In this document: piece by piece, positions 37,871-46,935 of the stretch
Numbering within the stretch: position 1 is the stretch's first letter
Layout: each line of letters opens with the position of its first letter
Assembly (NCBI RefSeq): GCF_019795105.1
Contig: NZ_JAIMFO010000006.1
Span: 248,001 to 312,000, forward strand
Reading direction: 5' to 3'
DNA: 64,000 nucleotides
DNA from: Collinsella ureilytica
GTDB taxonomy: Bacteria > Actinomycetota > Coriobacteriia > Coriobacteriales > Coriobacteriaceae
Translations under genes and position numbers: made by a program
Notes under the pieces: generated by a model
Databases searched by the model: none
What the model was told of the DNA's origin: nothing
The model's input: the letters and a program-made list of their open reading frames with translations, nothing else

Positions 37871-40800
37871 ATGGGCGATGCAAGGAAGACGGTACAAAGC
37901 AACAGCTCCACGAGAGTGGATCAGCTGTGGTTACAAAAACGCCGACCGAAAAACCTGAGTATACGCTCCGGTCTTGCTACGCTTTTTGTAGCAGCTCTCC
38001 TTGCTCTGAGCCCCACAGGTGTTCGTCCGGCTTTAGCAGCGGTATCTGAACCAACAGTAGCCTCTGCGCTCGATACATCCGCAGTACTTACCTCCACTGC
38101 TGAAGCGGAAGTCACTGCATTATCTGATGCAACTTTCGCACCAACAGCATCGCACGCAGACGCCCTATCCTCAGATGCTCAAGCATCGCAAAACGAAAAA
38201 TCTCATACCGTGTTAGCAGCAGCTCCTGCCGAAGCACAAGATCCTGCAGAAAATATCGCTCGAGGTATGCAGGTTGTAGCTGATTCTGTAGAAGCACCGA
38301 GCTTGCCCGCATCAAAAGCGGTGGATGGGGATACCAGCTCTCGCTCTTCACGTTGGTCCAGTGTGGTAGATGCCAGCCAAAACCGAAACGGCGGACCTCA
38401 TTGGATTGCCATTGATTTTGGCAAAGAGCGGAGCATTAAAACCGTCCGTATCTTTTGGGAAATGCGTAAAGCCAAGGGATACCGCATCCAGATTGCAACA
38501 GGGGATCAGATGCCAGCGGCTGATAGCGCTGCATGGCAGACGGTGTATGAAAATCCGTCTCATCCATCGGCACTCAGAGATATGATCCGTCTGAATCAGG
38601 TAGCGACCGGTCGTTATTTGAGGCTGTATGTGGATGAAAATACCTATGCAGACCCCGATGGTGGCGTTGCCTGGGGAAATATCTCGCTGTTTGAAATCGA
38701 AGCCTATGGTGGTGAACCGCCTGTATCTGAGACCTTAGAAGATGTGGCTGCAGCTATCAGCCTTACCACGCCAGGGCCCACAGACACTAAGCTCAACATA
38801 CAGCTCCCACAGTCGCAGCGTTTTATGGCTACATATAACGGAACTGATTATGAGCAGGTGATCGGAGACGATCTAACGATTTACAAGCCTATCGTGGATA
38901 CTCAGGTTGTTGTGTCGTTTAAGGTTGTTGAGAAAGAGAACCCCGGAAATATGATTTTCCGCGAGATCCCCGTTACTGTTCCTGGATCTCATACCGTGGA
39001 GGCTGAAGATAATCCAGCGCCAAAAATTATCCCTGAGCTACGTGAGTGGAAGGGTGGATCTGGAGTGTTTTCGATCTGTCCAACCTCACGTATTCTCTAT
39101 GCTGATCCAGCTTATAAACATGCAGCTGACGAGCTTGCCAATGATTATTCCGATCTATTTGGTACACAGCTCGAGGTAGTTGCAGGTTCTGATGCGCAAG
39201 CAGGAGACATCTTATTGACGCCAGCAGGCACTGACCATAATGAATTGGGAAACGAGGGCTACTATATGGAGGTTGGCGATGCGGTTACTGTCCGTGCGGG
39301 AGGCCCTCAGGGTGCTTACTGGTCTACGCGGACGGTGTTGCAGGCGCTGGTAGGCTCAAATACCAAGAGTATTCCGCAAGGTACTGCTCGCGACTATCCT
39401 TTGTATAGGGTGCGCGGACTTATTTTAGATGTGGGGCGTAAAACCTTTACGCTTGATTTTTTGAAACAGCTCAGCCGTGAGCTTGCCTGGTATAAGCTGA
39501 ACGATCTGCAGGTTCATCTCAACGATAACTATATCTGGGTTGAAGAGTATACCGACGACAAGGTTGATGAGGCATACTCAGGATTTCGTCTTGAGTCTGA
39601 TATAAAGGCCGGGGGCGATAGCGGTCGTAATAAGGCAGACCTCACCAGCAAAGATGTCTGGTATAGCAAAAAAGATTTCCGTGATTTTATTACTCAAGCA
39701 CGGGCTATTGGTGTCAACGTGGTTCCGGAGTTTGATACCCCGGCGCATTCGTTGGCGTTTACTAAAGTGCGCCCCGATTTAAGAACACCAAGAAGCATGA
39801 CGCACCGCGGAAATGATCATCTGAATATTGCGACAAAGTATGATGAGTCACTTTCCTTCGTGAAAAGTGTGTGGGATGAATATATAAGCGGTGAAAACCC
39901 TGTTTTTGATGAACAAACAACTCTCCATATTGGTGCTGATGAGTTTGAAGCAGATGGTGACGCATACCGTCGTTTCGTAAATGATTTGTTTGCACATATT
40001 GAAGCTACAGGGCGAACGACACGTATCTGGGGAAGCCTGTCTCACATTCGCGGAAGCGGTAATGTAGCAGTTCAGGGCACATCAGCCTCAGGTAAACTGC
40101 GCGAGATCAATCTGTGGAACGGCACATGGGCCGATATGAAAGAGATGTACAAGCTCGGATTCGGCCTCATTAACAGTAATGATGGAACGTACTATATGGT
40201 GCCGAATGCTACTTACTATGGCGACTATCTCAATCCGGCAACGGTGTATAACAGCGCTATTAACACTATCGGGCGCACTACGATTCCGGCAGGCGACAAA
40301 CAGATGCTCGGTGGCTCGTTTGCAGTGTGGAATGATATGACAGGCCGCCGCGAAAATGGCATGTCTGAATATGATATCTATGATCGAATTCGTCATTCAG
40401 CAGCTTATTATGCGGCCGCAAGCTGGGGCAAGACTTCACTTCCCTTAAATGCGCTGACTGAGCGTGCAGCACAGCTGGGAGATGCGCCAAATACTAACTT
40501 TGGTTATAAGGTTAAAAAAGATCAATCTGGTGTAATTGCCCATTATAAGATGAATAACCTGTCGGATTCATCTGGCATGGTCGAAGATTTGACGCTCGAC
40601 GGAGGGGCTCAGCTTGTTACCGTGGACGGCAGGAACGCTCTTAAGCTCGTAACTGGTTCTGTTGTTCAAACAGGTCTCGATACTGTTGGTCTTGGCAACA
40701 ATCTACGTGTCAAAGTAAAGCGTACCAACGCTTCAACTGACGAGCAGATTCTTTTTGAGAGTGCTTATGGTGCAATCAAGGCCATACAAAGCGGAACAGG

Positions 40801-42700
40801 GAAAGTTGGTTTCTCACGTGAGGGACGAGACTACTCATTCAATTACAAGCTGCCCGTGGGTGAGTGGGTTGAGCTTGAGTTTAAGAATATAAAAGATTTC
40901 ACAACACTTTATGTAAACGGAACAAAAGTAGAGACACTTGGTCAAAACGGAAGAGGCAAGCTCAAAGCAACCTCCATGCTTCCTTTGAAGCAAATTGGGT
41001 CAAAAACTCATGGCTTTGAGGGCTTTATCGACGATGTTCGTGTATCAAGTGACGCAGCGTTTTCTTCCACTATGAAATTAGATGCGGCACTCCAAAAAGC
41101 TCGGGCAGTGTTAACAGAGACGAATGATCCTGAGTTGCTCCGCCTCGTTCAGGAAGCTGCACCTTTAGTTGAAGAGATGAACCCGGAGGGTGAGGCTATA
41201 CAGACGGCTCTCTCAGCTCTATCAAAAAGATTGTCGGAATTGTCCTTTAAAAAGGCAAATTACGAACAGGTCGATGCGCTTCTTGCGGCTGTTCCAAAAG
41301 ACCTGTCGCGGTTCAGCGCAGAGAGCGTTCATGAGCTCAACGAAGCCATACAGGTCATTGAGCGTGACTTACCGGCGGCTATGCAAGAGCAGGTTGAGGT
41401 ATATCGAACCCGCCTATCTCGTGCACTTAAGGCACTTACGCCAAAACCTGCAGATGAAATGGTCGCCTCTGTTGTTTCAGCAACGGCTTCAAGCGAAGAA
41501 ACCGCCCAAGAGAATACACCGGCTTCAGCGGCGTTTGACGGGGATCCAAACACGATCTGGCATACTCGTTGGTCATCTCAACCGGATCAGGGCCCAACAT
41601 ATTGGATTGAAGCGAAGCTTCAAGAGCCATCTTCTGTGACAGGCATGGTGTATGTACCGCGCTCTGATGGAGAAAATGGCAGGCTTGAGCAATATCGTGT
41701 TGAAGTGAGCACAAACAATGGTGCGAGTTATAAGAGCGTTGCTGAAGGTGCTGTAAGCAACCCAGCGCGCCCCACTACCATTTCTTTCGACGCTGTAGAT
41801 GATGTCACGCATGTGAAGTTGGTATTTACCAAATCGAAGCCTGGCAATCGTTTTGCATCAGCTGCAGAGATTCAGATTCAGGTTGATGAGAGCAAGAAGG
41901 ACATACAACGGCTGCAAGAAGCTTTAAAGCAAGCAAAGAGCCTTGCGGAAAAGAGCTACACGCCCGCGTCGTGGGCAAAGCTTGCTGAGTCACGTGAAGC
42001 TGCTCAAGCTATTGTCCAAGCGGCTAGCCCTGCAGCCGCTGATGTGACCCATGCGCTTACCAGCCTCTTGAATGCTATGCTCCAGCTTGATGCTGTAGAA
42101 ATTAAGGATCCGGTGCCTCCAGCGCCTGATCCTCACGATACCCCGGGTACCGAAAACCCGGATCCAGGTACCGAGCAACCAAACCCGGGCACCGAGAACC
42201 CGAATCCGGGTACTGAAACCCCGAGCGTCAAAGAATACAGCGTTCAGTTTGTGGTCGATGGTGTGGTTAATGCCACAATACAGGTAAAAGAAGGTGAGCT
42301 CGCGCCCCGCCCGCAAGACCCAGTAAAGCCTGGCTATACCTTTATGTATTGGGCAACGCCAAAGGCTGTACAAGTCGGCGTGCATACTCAAGGAGCTCGT
42401 CTGCTTATATCTGCTCCTTTGAACTTGTTGGGTATACAGACGCTTGAAGCCTACGACTTCTCGCTGCCTGTTACGAAAGATCTCGTACTGACTGCAGTGT
42501 TCAAGAAAAACGAAGAACCGCTCTCCGGGAAACACAACGAGCACGTGCAGAAAAAGGATTCAAAGAAGCAAGGATTGGGAAAACCAGCTACTAAGTTACC
42601 TAAAACTTCAGATGGTATTGGTGTAGCCGCAACCGCTCTTTTCAGTGCAGTAGGAGTTTTGACTACAGGGGTTCTTACCTCCCGCCGTCGCAGGAAGTAG
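37871..42700 (+). CDS. Wall-anchored GH20 beta-N-acetylhexosaminidase with carbohydrate-binding modules
   Basis: This 1609-residue surface enzyme probably removes terminal GlcNAc/GalNAc or releases lacto-N-biose from host glycans; the exact substrate is not determinable. Domains in order: signal peptide (about 1-57), F5/8-type C module (126-280), GH20b-like domain, GH20 catalytic barrel (511-853) with the Asp690-Glu691 pair in LHIGADEFEADGD, LamG-like domain (887-1060), helical segment, second F5/8-type C (1199-1339), FIVAR-like helices (1346-1410), four PGTExPx repeats, an InlB/Flg_new-like repeat, sorting signal LPKTS (1576-1580), membrane helix and RRRRK tail. The ATG at 37871 has AAGGGG upstream. 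The layout resembles bifidobacterial lacto-N-biosidase. Confidence 0.9.
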   Translation: MGDARKTVQSNSSTRVDQLWLQKRRPKNLSIRSGLATLFVAALLALSPTGVRPALAAVSEPTVASALDTSAVLTSTAEAEVTALSDATFAPTASHADALSSDAQASQNEKSHTVLAAAPAEAQDPAENIARGMQVVADSVEAPSLPASKAVDGDTSSRSSRWSSVVDASQNRNGGPHWIAIDFGKERSIKTVRIFWEMRKAKGYRIQIATGDQMPAADSAAWQTVYENPSHPSALRDMIRLNQVATGRYLRLYVDENTYADPDGGVAWGNISLFEIEAYGGEPPVSETLEDVAAAISLTTPGPTDTKLNIQLPQSQRFMATYNGTDYEQVIGDDLTIYKPIVDTQVVVSFKVVEKENPGNMIFREIPVTVPGSHTVEAEDNPAPKIIPELREWKGGSGVFSICPTSRILYADPAYKHAADELANDYSDLFGTQLEVVAGSDAQAGDILLTPAGTDHNELGNEGYYMEVGDAVTVRAGGPQGAYWSTRTVLQALVGSNTKSIPQGTARDYPLYRVRGLILDVGRKTFTLDFLKQLSRELAWYKLNDLQVHLNDNYIWVEEYTDDKVDEAYSGFRLESDIKAGGDSGRNKADLTSKDVWYSKKDFRDFITQARAIGVNVVPEFDTPAHSLAFTKVRPDLRTPRSMTHRGNDHLNIATKYDESLSFVKSVWDEYISGENPVFDEQTTLHIGADEFEADGDAYRRFVNDLFAHIEATGRTTRIWGSLSHIRGSGNVAVQGTSASGKLREINLWNGTWADMKEMYKLGFGLINSNDGTYYMVPNATYYGDYLNPATVYNSAINTIGRTTIPAGDKQMLGGSFAVWNDMTGRRENGMSEYDIYDRIRHSAAYYAAASWGKTSLPLNALTERAAQLGDAPNTNFGYKVKKDQSGVIAHYKMNNLSDSSGMVEDLTLDGGAQLVTVDGRNALKLVTGSVVQTGLDTVGLGNNLRVKVKRTNASTDEQILFESAYGAIKAIQSGTGKVGFSREGRDYSFNYKLPVGEWVELEFKNIKDFTTLYVNGTKVETLGQNGRGKLKATSMLPLKQIGSKTHGFEGFIDDVRVSSDAAFSSTMKLDAALQKARAVLTETNDPELLRLVQEAAPLVEEMNPEGEAIQTALSALSKRLSELSFKKANYEQVDALLAAVPKDLSRFSAESVHELNEAIQVIERDLPAAMQEQVEVYRTRLSRALKALTPKPADEMVASVVSATASSEETAQENTPASAAFDGDPNTIWHTRWSSQPDQGPTYWIEAKLQEPSSVTGMVYVPRSDGENGRLEQYRVEVSTNNGASYKSVAEGAVSNPARPTTISFDAVDDVTHVKLVFTKSKPGNRFASAAEIQIQVDESKKDIQRLQEALKQAKSLAEKSYTPASWAKLAESREAAQAIVQAASPAAADVTHALTSLLNAMLQLDAVEIKDPVPPAPDPHDTPGTENPDPGTEQPNPGTENPNPGTETPSVKEYSVQFVVDGVVNATIQVKEGELAPRPQDPVKPGYTFMYWATPKAVQVGVHTQGARLLISAPLNLLGIQTLEAYDFSLPVTKDLVLTAVFKKNEEPLSGKHNEHVQKKDSKKQGLGKPATKLPKTSDGIGVAATALFSAVGVLTTGVLTSRRRRK
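42143..42226 (+). repeat. Four in-frame 21-bp repeats (PGTExPx) in the GH20 protein stalk
   Basis: The four units encode PGTENPD, PGTEQPN, PGTENPN and PGTETPS. Being in frame and 21 bases long, copy-number change would alter only stalk length before the wall anchor. Confidence 0.85.
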
Positions 42701-42720
42701 CAGAGTATACAGAGTGTAAA

Positions 42721-42756
42721 AAGGTGCCTGCAGTGTTTATGCTGTAGGCACCTTTG
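42721..42756 (+). terminator. Rho-independent-like terminator of the GH20 gene
   Basis: Thirteen-base arms AAGGTGCCTGCAG (42721-42733) and CTGTAGGCACCTT (42742-42754), one G-U, lie 21 bases after the stop. A short T-rich tail follows. Confidence 0.85.
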
Positions 42757-42931
42757 TTATAGAGGAGACAAGGTTTCTGAAGTTTGGCAGAGCATATATT
42801 CCTAAAGCTATTATCTAGCCCTGGGGTTACTATGCTGAGACTATGAGAAACATACAAGCACTCATTGTGCATACGCCACAAGTATCCTCGATACACTTTG
42901 GAGAAGCACAGGCGTGCAAAGGACGCAGATG

Positions 42932-43483
42932 CTAAAGAAGCGCGTCCACAGCAGGTTTAACTACCGTCTCAATATCGGCAGTTGGTTCAAAGCGCTCAAC
43001 TACATGCCCGGTGCGATCAACTAAAAACTTTGTGAAATTCCAGGTAATATCGGAACTCTCTTGCCATTGAGGATTTGCCTTGCTGAGTATATCAACAAGG
43101 ATGGGCGTGATTTTATGGTTTGGATCAAAGCCAGCAAACCCGCGCTCGCTCTTAAGCCATGTGTACAGCGGATCCTCATGATCGCCATTAACCTCGATCT
43201 TGCCAAACTGAGGGAATGTGACCCCAAAGCGTCCTGTACAAAACGTGTGAATTTCCTCAGCTGTTCCTGGAGCCTGCTGACCAAACTGGTTGCACGGGAG
43301 ATCAATAATTTAAAGTCCCTTATCGTGCAGCTCTTCATAAAGCTTTTGGAGATCGGCGTACGTAGGGGTAAAACCACACTCTGTTGCTGTGTTTACAATA
43401 AAAAGAACCTGACCGGTGTAGTCCGAAAGGCTTACGTCCTGTCCTTCTCGGTCTTTTATTGAAAAGTCATACACAGAACTCAT
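42932..43483 (-). pseudogene. Second glutathione peroxidase gene, interrupted by an in-frame TAA
   Basis: Read from the ATG at 43483, the frame is colinear without gaps with the intact copy at 36684-37235: 184 codons in both, MSSVYDF start, NTATECGFTPTYADLQKLY, LPCNQFGQQAPGT, WNFTKFLVD. Codon 58 is TAA (43310-43312) where the intact paralogue has GAA (Glu in FEILD). It is not TGA, so selenocysteine is excluded. All other codons are open and the active-site residues are kept, which points to recent inactivation or to a sequencing error. Only a 57-residue fragment would be made. Confidence 0.88.
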
Positions 43484-43639
43484 TGTGTACTTCCATCATC
43501 AAAAAACGGTGTTATGGGTAGCCCGCGCGTCTATCGAGCGCAAACTACCTATACAACCTGATATCCGATGCAGCTGTTGCTATGCAGATCTAAAAGAAAA
43601 GAGATACAAACCATAGAGTTCAGCACAAAGACAATGAGA

Positions 43640-43714
43640 TGGAGCGGGCGACGGGACTCGAACCCGCGGATACGAGCTTGGGAAGCTCGTGCCTTACCAC
43701 TTGGCGACGCCCGC
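43640..43714 (-). tRNA. tRNA-Gly(CCC)
   Basis: On the minus strand the acceptor GCGGGCG pairs with CGCCCGC, the anticodon loop TTCCCAA gives CCC, the T-arm is CGGGTTCGAGTCCCG, the discriminator is T, and CCA is encoded. 75 nt. The spacer 43715-43986 downstream of the membrane-protein gene has no further clear feature. Confidence 0.96.
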
Positions 43715-43986
43715 AAAAGCAGTATCATGGAGTATACCGCATCTGTGCTTCCTGTCGTTTGAAAGCCTTCCTTCTTTCAATAATCTTGCCTTTTGAGACG
43801 AATCTGTAGATAGATGATATTCATTGGAATTCTTATAAGAAAGACGCACGTAAAGGCACACTCACAGCGCTGAGGACATTAGAAAGACGCACACAGAGGA
43901 GCCCTCACAAAACAGAGGATTGTTCTTGTATCACGATGTTTATCTTTAGTTTATTTAGGAGATAGAGCGCCACGGTATTAAACCCG

Positions 43987-45288
43987 CTATGGCGCGGGTT
44001 GTATTTCGGTGATAACAAATCCATCAGTGAGGTTTATCACCTGGAACTGATTAGATGTACCCTCACAAGAGCTGCCCGTATCAGGAGTCTCCTGTTTTTT
44101 ATTGCATAGTAGTTTTACTACAGCCCGCTCACCACCATACATATCTACCACCTCAAGAGGACGATTCCGGTCAGGGTAAATACTTCCCTCTGGGATTTGG
44201 TGAACAATCATCTTAGGACCAAGATCACCACCTAAGTGCCATCCACAGAGTGTTGCGCCTGCCGCAATGATAAAAACTGCATATAAGATGAGTGCAATAC
44301 GGTTAATGCGCAGGAGTCGGTGATGCCACTCTTCAAAGGTTGAGCGGGCGGTTGAAAGATCATTCCTACCACTTATTAGTCTGCTTAACACTATATTTAG
44401 CATCATACCGATCATCATTGTTATCAAAAACGGTATGGTTGCCGATCCTGTATAGCCTAAAGACTGGGCAAGGCTATATGGAAAGACTGCAAACATTACT
44501 AATATAAAAGCCTCGCCAACCGCACGCATAAGCTCAACTGATAAGAGAGCCGATGCGGCAAATACGTTCTGATCGCAGATGAATCGAGTGGATAGAGCAC
44601 CGAAGACAACAAGTAGAACAGAAAGAATGCACAAGGCAAAAAGAGCGACCCAGGGCAGCCGCTCAGTCCCTTCTACGCTCAATGTGTGATTTGCAGAAAT
44701 ATAGGCCGCTATTGTCAAAAGTGTTATGGCGCTTGCTGCCACAAGAAGCGAAAGGAGCGTAATTACTACGCCTTTATTGGGACGCTTCTTAGAAAGCCAA
44801 AATAGCCCCCCGAGAGAAAAGACCAGGCCACAACAGGCGCTTACGAGTAAAGGCAGATGTTCATCTGTGATTATGCAGGTAAGGGACAATATAGGCAGAA
44901 AGAGAAACACTGCATACGCAACGATTGTGAGCGATCCCACCTTATCACTCAATATCTGCGGGGAAGCCTTCTGGAGAGTAATGCTTGCTCGACGAATGCA
45001 GGAGAAACGTATAAATATCCACGGTGCGGCGGCAATGAGCAAAATAGCTGGCTCAATGAGATCAATTGGAGCGGGAGTAATAAGCCTGGTGGGGTAGCCT
45101 GCAGACAGTGCAATTCCAACATGATAGAAATACGCCACGAGCGCAGACATACCAGCAAGGGCAGAAAGAAGGCTAATAAGGTCACCTATATGATCGCTTA
45201 TATGTGATGACATGGAGGTCTGTGATTGAGAAGAGGCGGTTATTTGTGTTGTAGAGGCCTGGTTATCCATAGACTCTTTCTCCATCAT
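43987..45288 (-). CDS. Polytopic membrane protein of unknown function
   Basis: This 433-residue protein has about ten hydrophobic segments between residues 35 and 375 (for example LISLLSALAGMSALVAYFYHVGIAL, AVFLFLPILSLTCII, VVITLLSLLVAASAITLLTIAAYI, IPFLITMMIGMMLNIVL). A Ser/Thr-rich N-terminal tail precedes them, and a soluble C-terminal tail of about 60 residues holds two cysteines (LLCNKK, SSCEGT). No transporter signature is recognised. Several ATGs (codons 1, 2, 7) are possible starts. It is divergent from the LPATG gene across a 465-base spacer. Confidence 0.75.
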   Translation of the reverse strand: MMEKESMDNQASTTQITASSQSQTSMSSHISDHIGDLISLLSALAGMSALVAYFYHVGIALSAGYPTRLITPAPIDLIEPAILLIAAAPWIFIRFSCIRRASITLQKASPQILSDKVGSLTIVAYAVFLFLPILSLTCIITDEHLPLLVSACCGLVFSLGGLFWLSKKRPNKGVVITLLSLLVAASAITLLTIAAYISANHTLSVEGTERLPWVALFALCILSVLLVVFGALSTRFICDQNVFAASALLSVELMRAVGEAFILVMFAVFPYSLAQSLGYTGSATIPFLITMMIGMMLNIVLSRLISGRNDLSTARSTFEEWHHRLLRINRIALILYAVFIIAAGATLCGWHLGGDLGPKMIVHQIPEGSIYPDRNRPLEVVDMYGGERAVVKLLCNKKQETPDTGSSCEGTSNQFQVINLTDGFVITEIQPAP

Positions 45289-45649
45289 CTCCGCTTGCAG
45301 CTACGGCTGCATGCTGACACACGAGACTATTGTTCGTTACTAATATATGTTGTCCTCATATCTTACAGGAGCGGATAAGGGTATTTAGCTAAGAAGAAAG
45401 TACCTGTGAAAGAAGTCTTACGCGCGCTTTGGATGGCTGTGTTGTGGGCATAAAGCGTACAGATTGGATGCCTGTGTTGTTGATATACAGCGGTCAAAAA
45501 TGGACATACTATGTGTCGTCTATACGTTCAAAAAAGTAAAGAGCTTAAAGAAACCCCTGATAAACTTAGTCAGGCAGCATGGTCTATCTAAAATGTTCTA
45601 GCTGAAAACAAAATAAAACCGAGATGCTGAAAAAAATCTCGCTAATCGC
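45289..45649. other. Long intergenic spacer upstream of the G-tract promoter
   Basis: No gene is supported here. It must contain the promoter of the minus-strand membrane-protein gene. It is AT-rich toward its right end, with a weak GAGAT/ATCTC dyad at 45621-45640 just before the -35 of the next promoter. Confidence 0.6.
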
Positions 45650-45681
45650 TTGACAACTTAAGCGGGGGGGGGGGCTATTCT
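45650..45681 (+). promoter_or_regulatory. Promoter of the LPATG surface gene with an 11-G spacer tract
   Basis: A perfect TTGACA (45650-45655) is followed by a 20-base spacer containing 11 consecutive G, then TATTCT (45676-45681). With eight G the spacer would be the optimal 17 bases, with nine it would be 18. Gain or loss of G by slipped-strand mispairing would therefore tune transcription. The start codon lies 72 bases downstream. Confidence 0.75.
45664..45674 (+). repeat. Homopolymeric G(11) tract
   Basis: Eleven G residues in a row, which I take to be the longest homopolymer in the window by eye, are placed exactly inside a promoter spacer. Homopolymers of this length are prone to replication slippage and also to sequencing error. 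Confidence 0.95.
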
Positions 45682-45753
45682 CTGGTCATCCCAGTTGTCG
45701 ATTTAGTCGATGAGAAATGTAGGCTGATCTGTAGAAGGAGTCAGGGGTTAGGT

Positions 45754-46656
45754 ATGAACATTAAAAGAAAAGTTGCTGTAGGTGCAGTAGCGGCGAGTTT
45801 CCTGATTGCAAATATTGTTCCTGCTGCATTTGCTGCGAACAACTATAAGCTTGGTAGTGGCCCGGCTGCTATTGCCGCTCGCGATCAGGCTGTTATTGAT
45901 GTCAATAAAGTGGACCGTCCCAAGGTTCTTATTGAGCAGAACAAGAAGCTCAAGCCAATGCTCGAGCAGATGGTCGCTGCTGCCGATGCAGATATTGCTG
46001 ATCTTGAGAAGGCAATCGTTGCATCTACTGATCTCATCAAGCAGCTGACTGCTGAGAATCAGGCAAAGATCGATAAGAACACGTCTCGTATTGCCGAGAT
46101 CGATGATATGATCGCCACCTATACAAAGGCCGGCACTCCCCCCGAGTACTACCTCCAGAAAGAGATTGCTGAGAAGAAAGCACTTGAGGAAGAGAACGTT
46201 AAGCTCAATGCTGAGATTCCTGGTGTTCCAACAGCTCTGAAGTCCATTTCAGATAACAAGGCATCACTCGAGAAGCTTCGTGAAGAGCGTCGTCAGATGA
46301 GGAATGTCCTTCGCGTGATGGAGTTGAACCCTGGTAAGCAGCTCGGCATTACCGTTGATCAGCGTCCGTCGGTACCAACCGAGAATCCTTCGGAGACGCC
46401 CGAGAATCCGTCCAATACCACTGAGAATAACGGTACTCAGACGCCTTCTGGTAACGCTGAGAATAAGCAGCAGCCTGGTTCCAAGGATGAGAAGACCGAG
46501 ACTCCTGACTCCAAAAAGTCTTCTGGTGCTAAGACTAAAAAGGAAACCAAGGCCAAGAAGCTTCCTGCAACTGGCGATAGCATCGTAGGTTTGGTAGCTG
46601 GCATGGCTGGCTTCGTAAGCACCATGGGTGCTGTCCTGGTACGTAAGTTCAAGTAA
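45754..46656 (+). CDS. LPATG-anchored coiled-coil surface protein
   Basis: This 300-residue protein is exported and wall-anchored. It has a signal peptide (1-27, ending AFA), a long predicted helical coiled-coil region (about 45-190, heptad-like with LEKAI, LIKQLTAENQAKIDKN, EKKALEEENVKLNAEI), and a Pro/Thr/Asn/Lys-rich wall-spanning segment (about 205-265). LPATG sits at 270-274, followed by a hydrophobic helix and the tail RKFK. AGGGG lies seven bases before the ATG; AAGGAG further up is a second option. No binding domain is recognised. Expression probably varies through the G-tract promoter. A UUCG terminator follows. Confidence 0.9.
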   Translation: MNIKRKVAVGAVAASFLIANIVPAAFAANNYKLGSGPAAIAARDQAVIDVNKVDRPKVLIEQNKKLKPMLEQMVAAADADIADLEKAIVASTDLIKQLTAENQAKIDKNTSRIAEIDDMIATYTKAGTPPEYYLQKEIAEKKALEEENVKLNAEIPGVPTALKSISDNKASLEKLREERRQMRNVLRVMELNPGKQLGITVDQRPSVPTENPSETPENPSNTTENNGTQTPSGNAENKQQPGSKDEKTETPDSKKSSGAKTKKETKAKKLPATGDSIVGLVAGMAGFVSTMGAVLVRKFK

Positions 46657-46678
46657 TTAGCTTACATACAAAAGACAG

Positions 46679-46709
46679 AATGCAGCCACTTCGGTGGCTG
46701 CATTTTTTT
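46679..46709 (+). terminator. Rho-independent terminator with UUCG loop after the LPATG gene
   Basis: Stem TGCAGCCAC (46681-46689), loop TTCG, GTGGCTGCA (46694-46702), extended by flanking A/T pairs, then seven T. Confidence 0.96.
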
Positions 46710-46792
46710 GTCACTATTGAGGCTTCTTCTCGTTTCATCTCTAGCGTTTTAGCTATAAAGCGTTTTTAAGTTCGTAATGAGTTGCTAAGCGT

Positions 46793-46821
46793 ATATAGCT
46801 TGGTCGTCATACAAGCTATAT
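46793..46821. promoter_or_regulatory. Ten-bp perfect dyad upstream of purB
   Basis: ATATAGCTTG (46793-46802) and its exact complement (46812-46821) are spaced by nine bases, 115 bases before purB. The symmetry and spacing fit an operator, but no regulator is known from the sequence. Confidence 0.4.
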
Positions 46822-46935
46822 GGCTGAGGCTGATAGGCCACAAAAGGAAACATAAGCCCCAGCACACGCCATACATGAGTGATGTGTACAATAGCTGTAC
46901 GATAGCTTGTTTCACATAGCGGCAAAGGGGCATGC

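Noticed and set aside
43310-43312. The in-frame stop in the second peroxidase as a selenocysteine codon
   Set aside because: The codon is TAA, not TGA. It sits at a Glu position, not the active site, and the catalytic cysteine codon is elsewhere and intact.
43021-43377. A 118-codon frame on the minus strand inside the second peroxidase region
   Set aside because: It is out of frame with the peroxidase pseudogene, whose true frame is colinear with the intact copy apart from one TAA.
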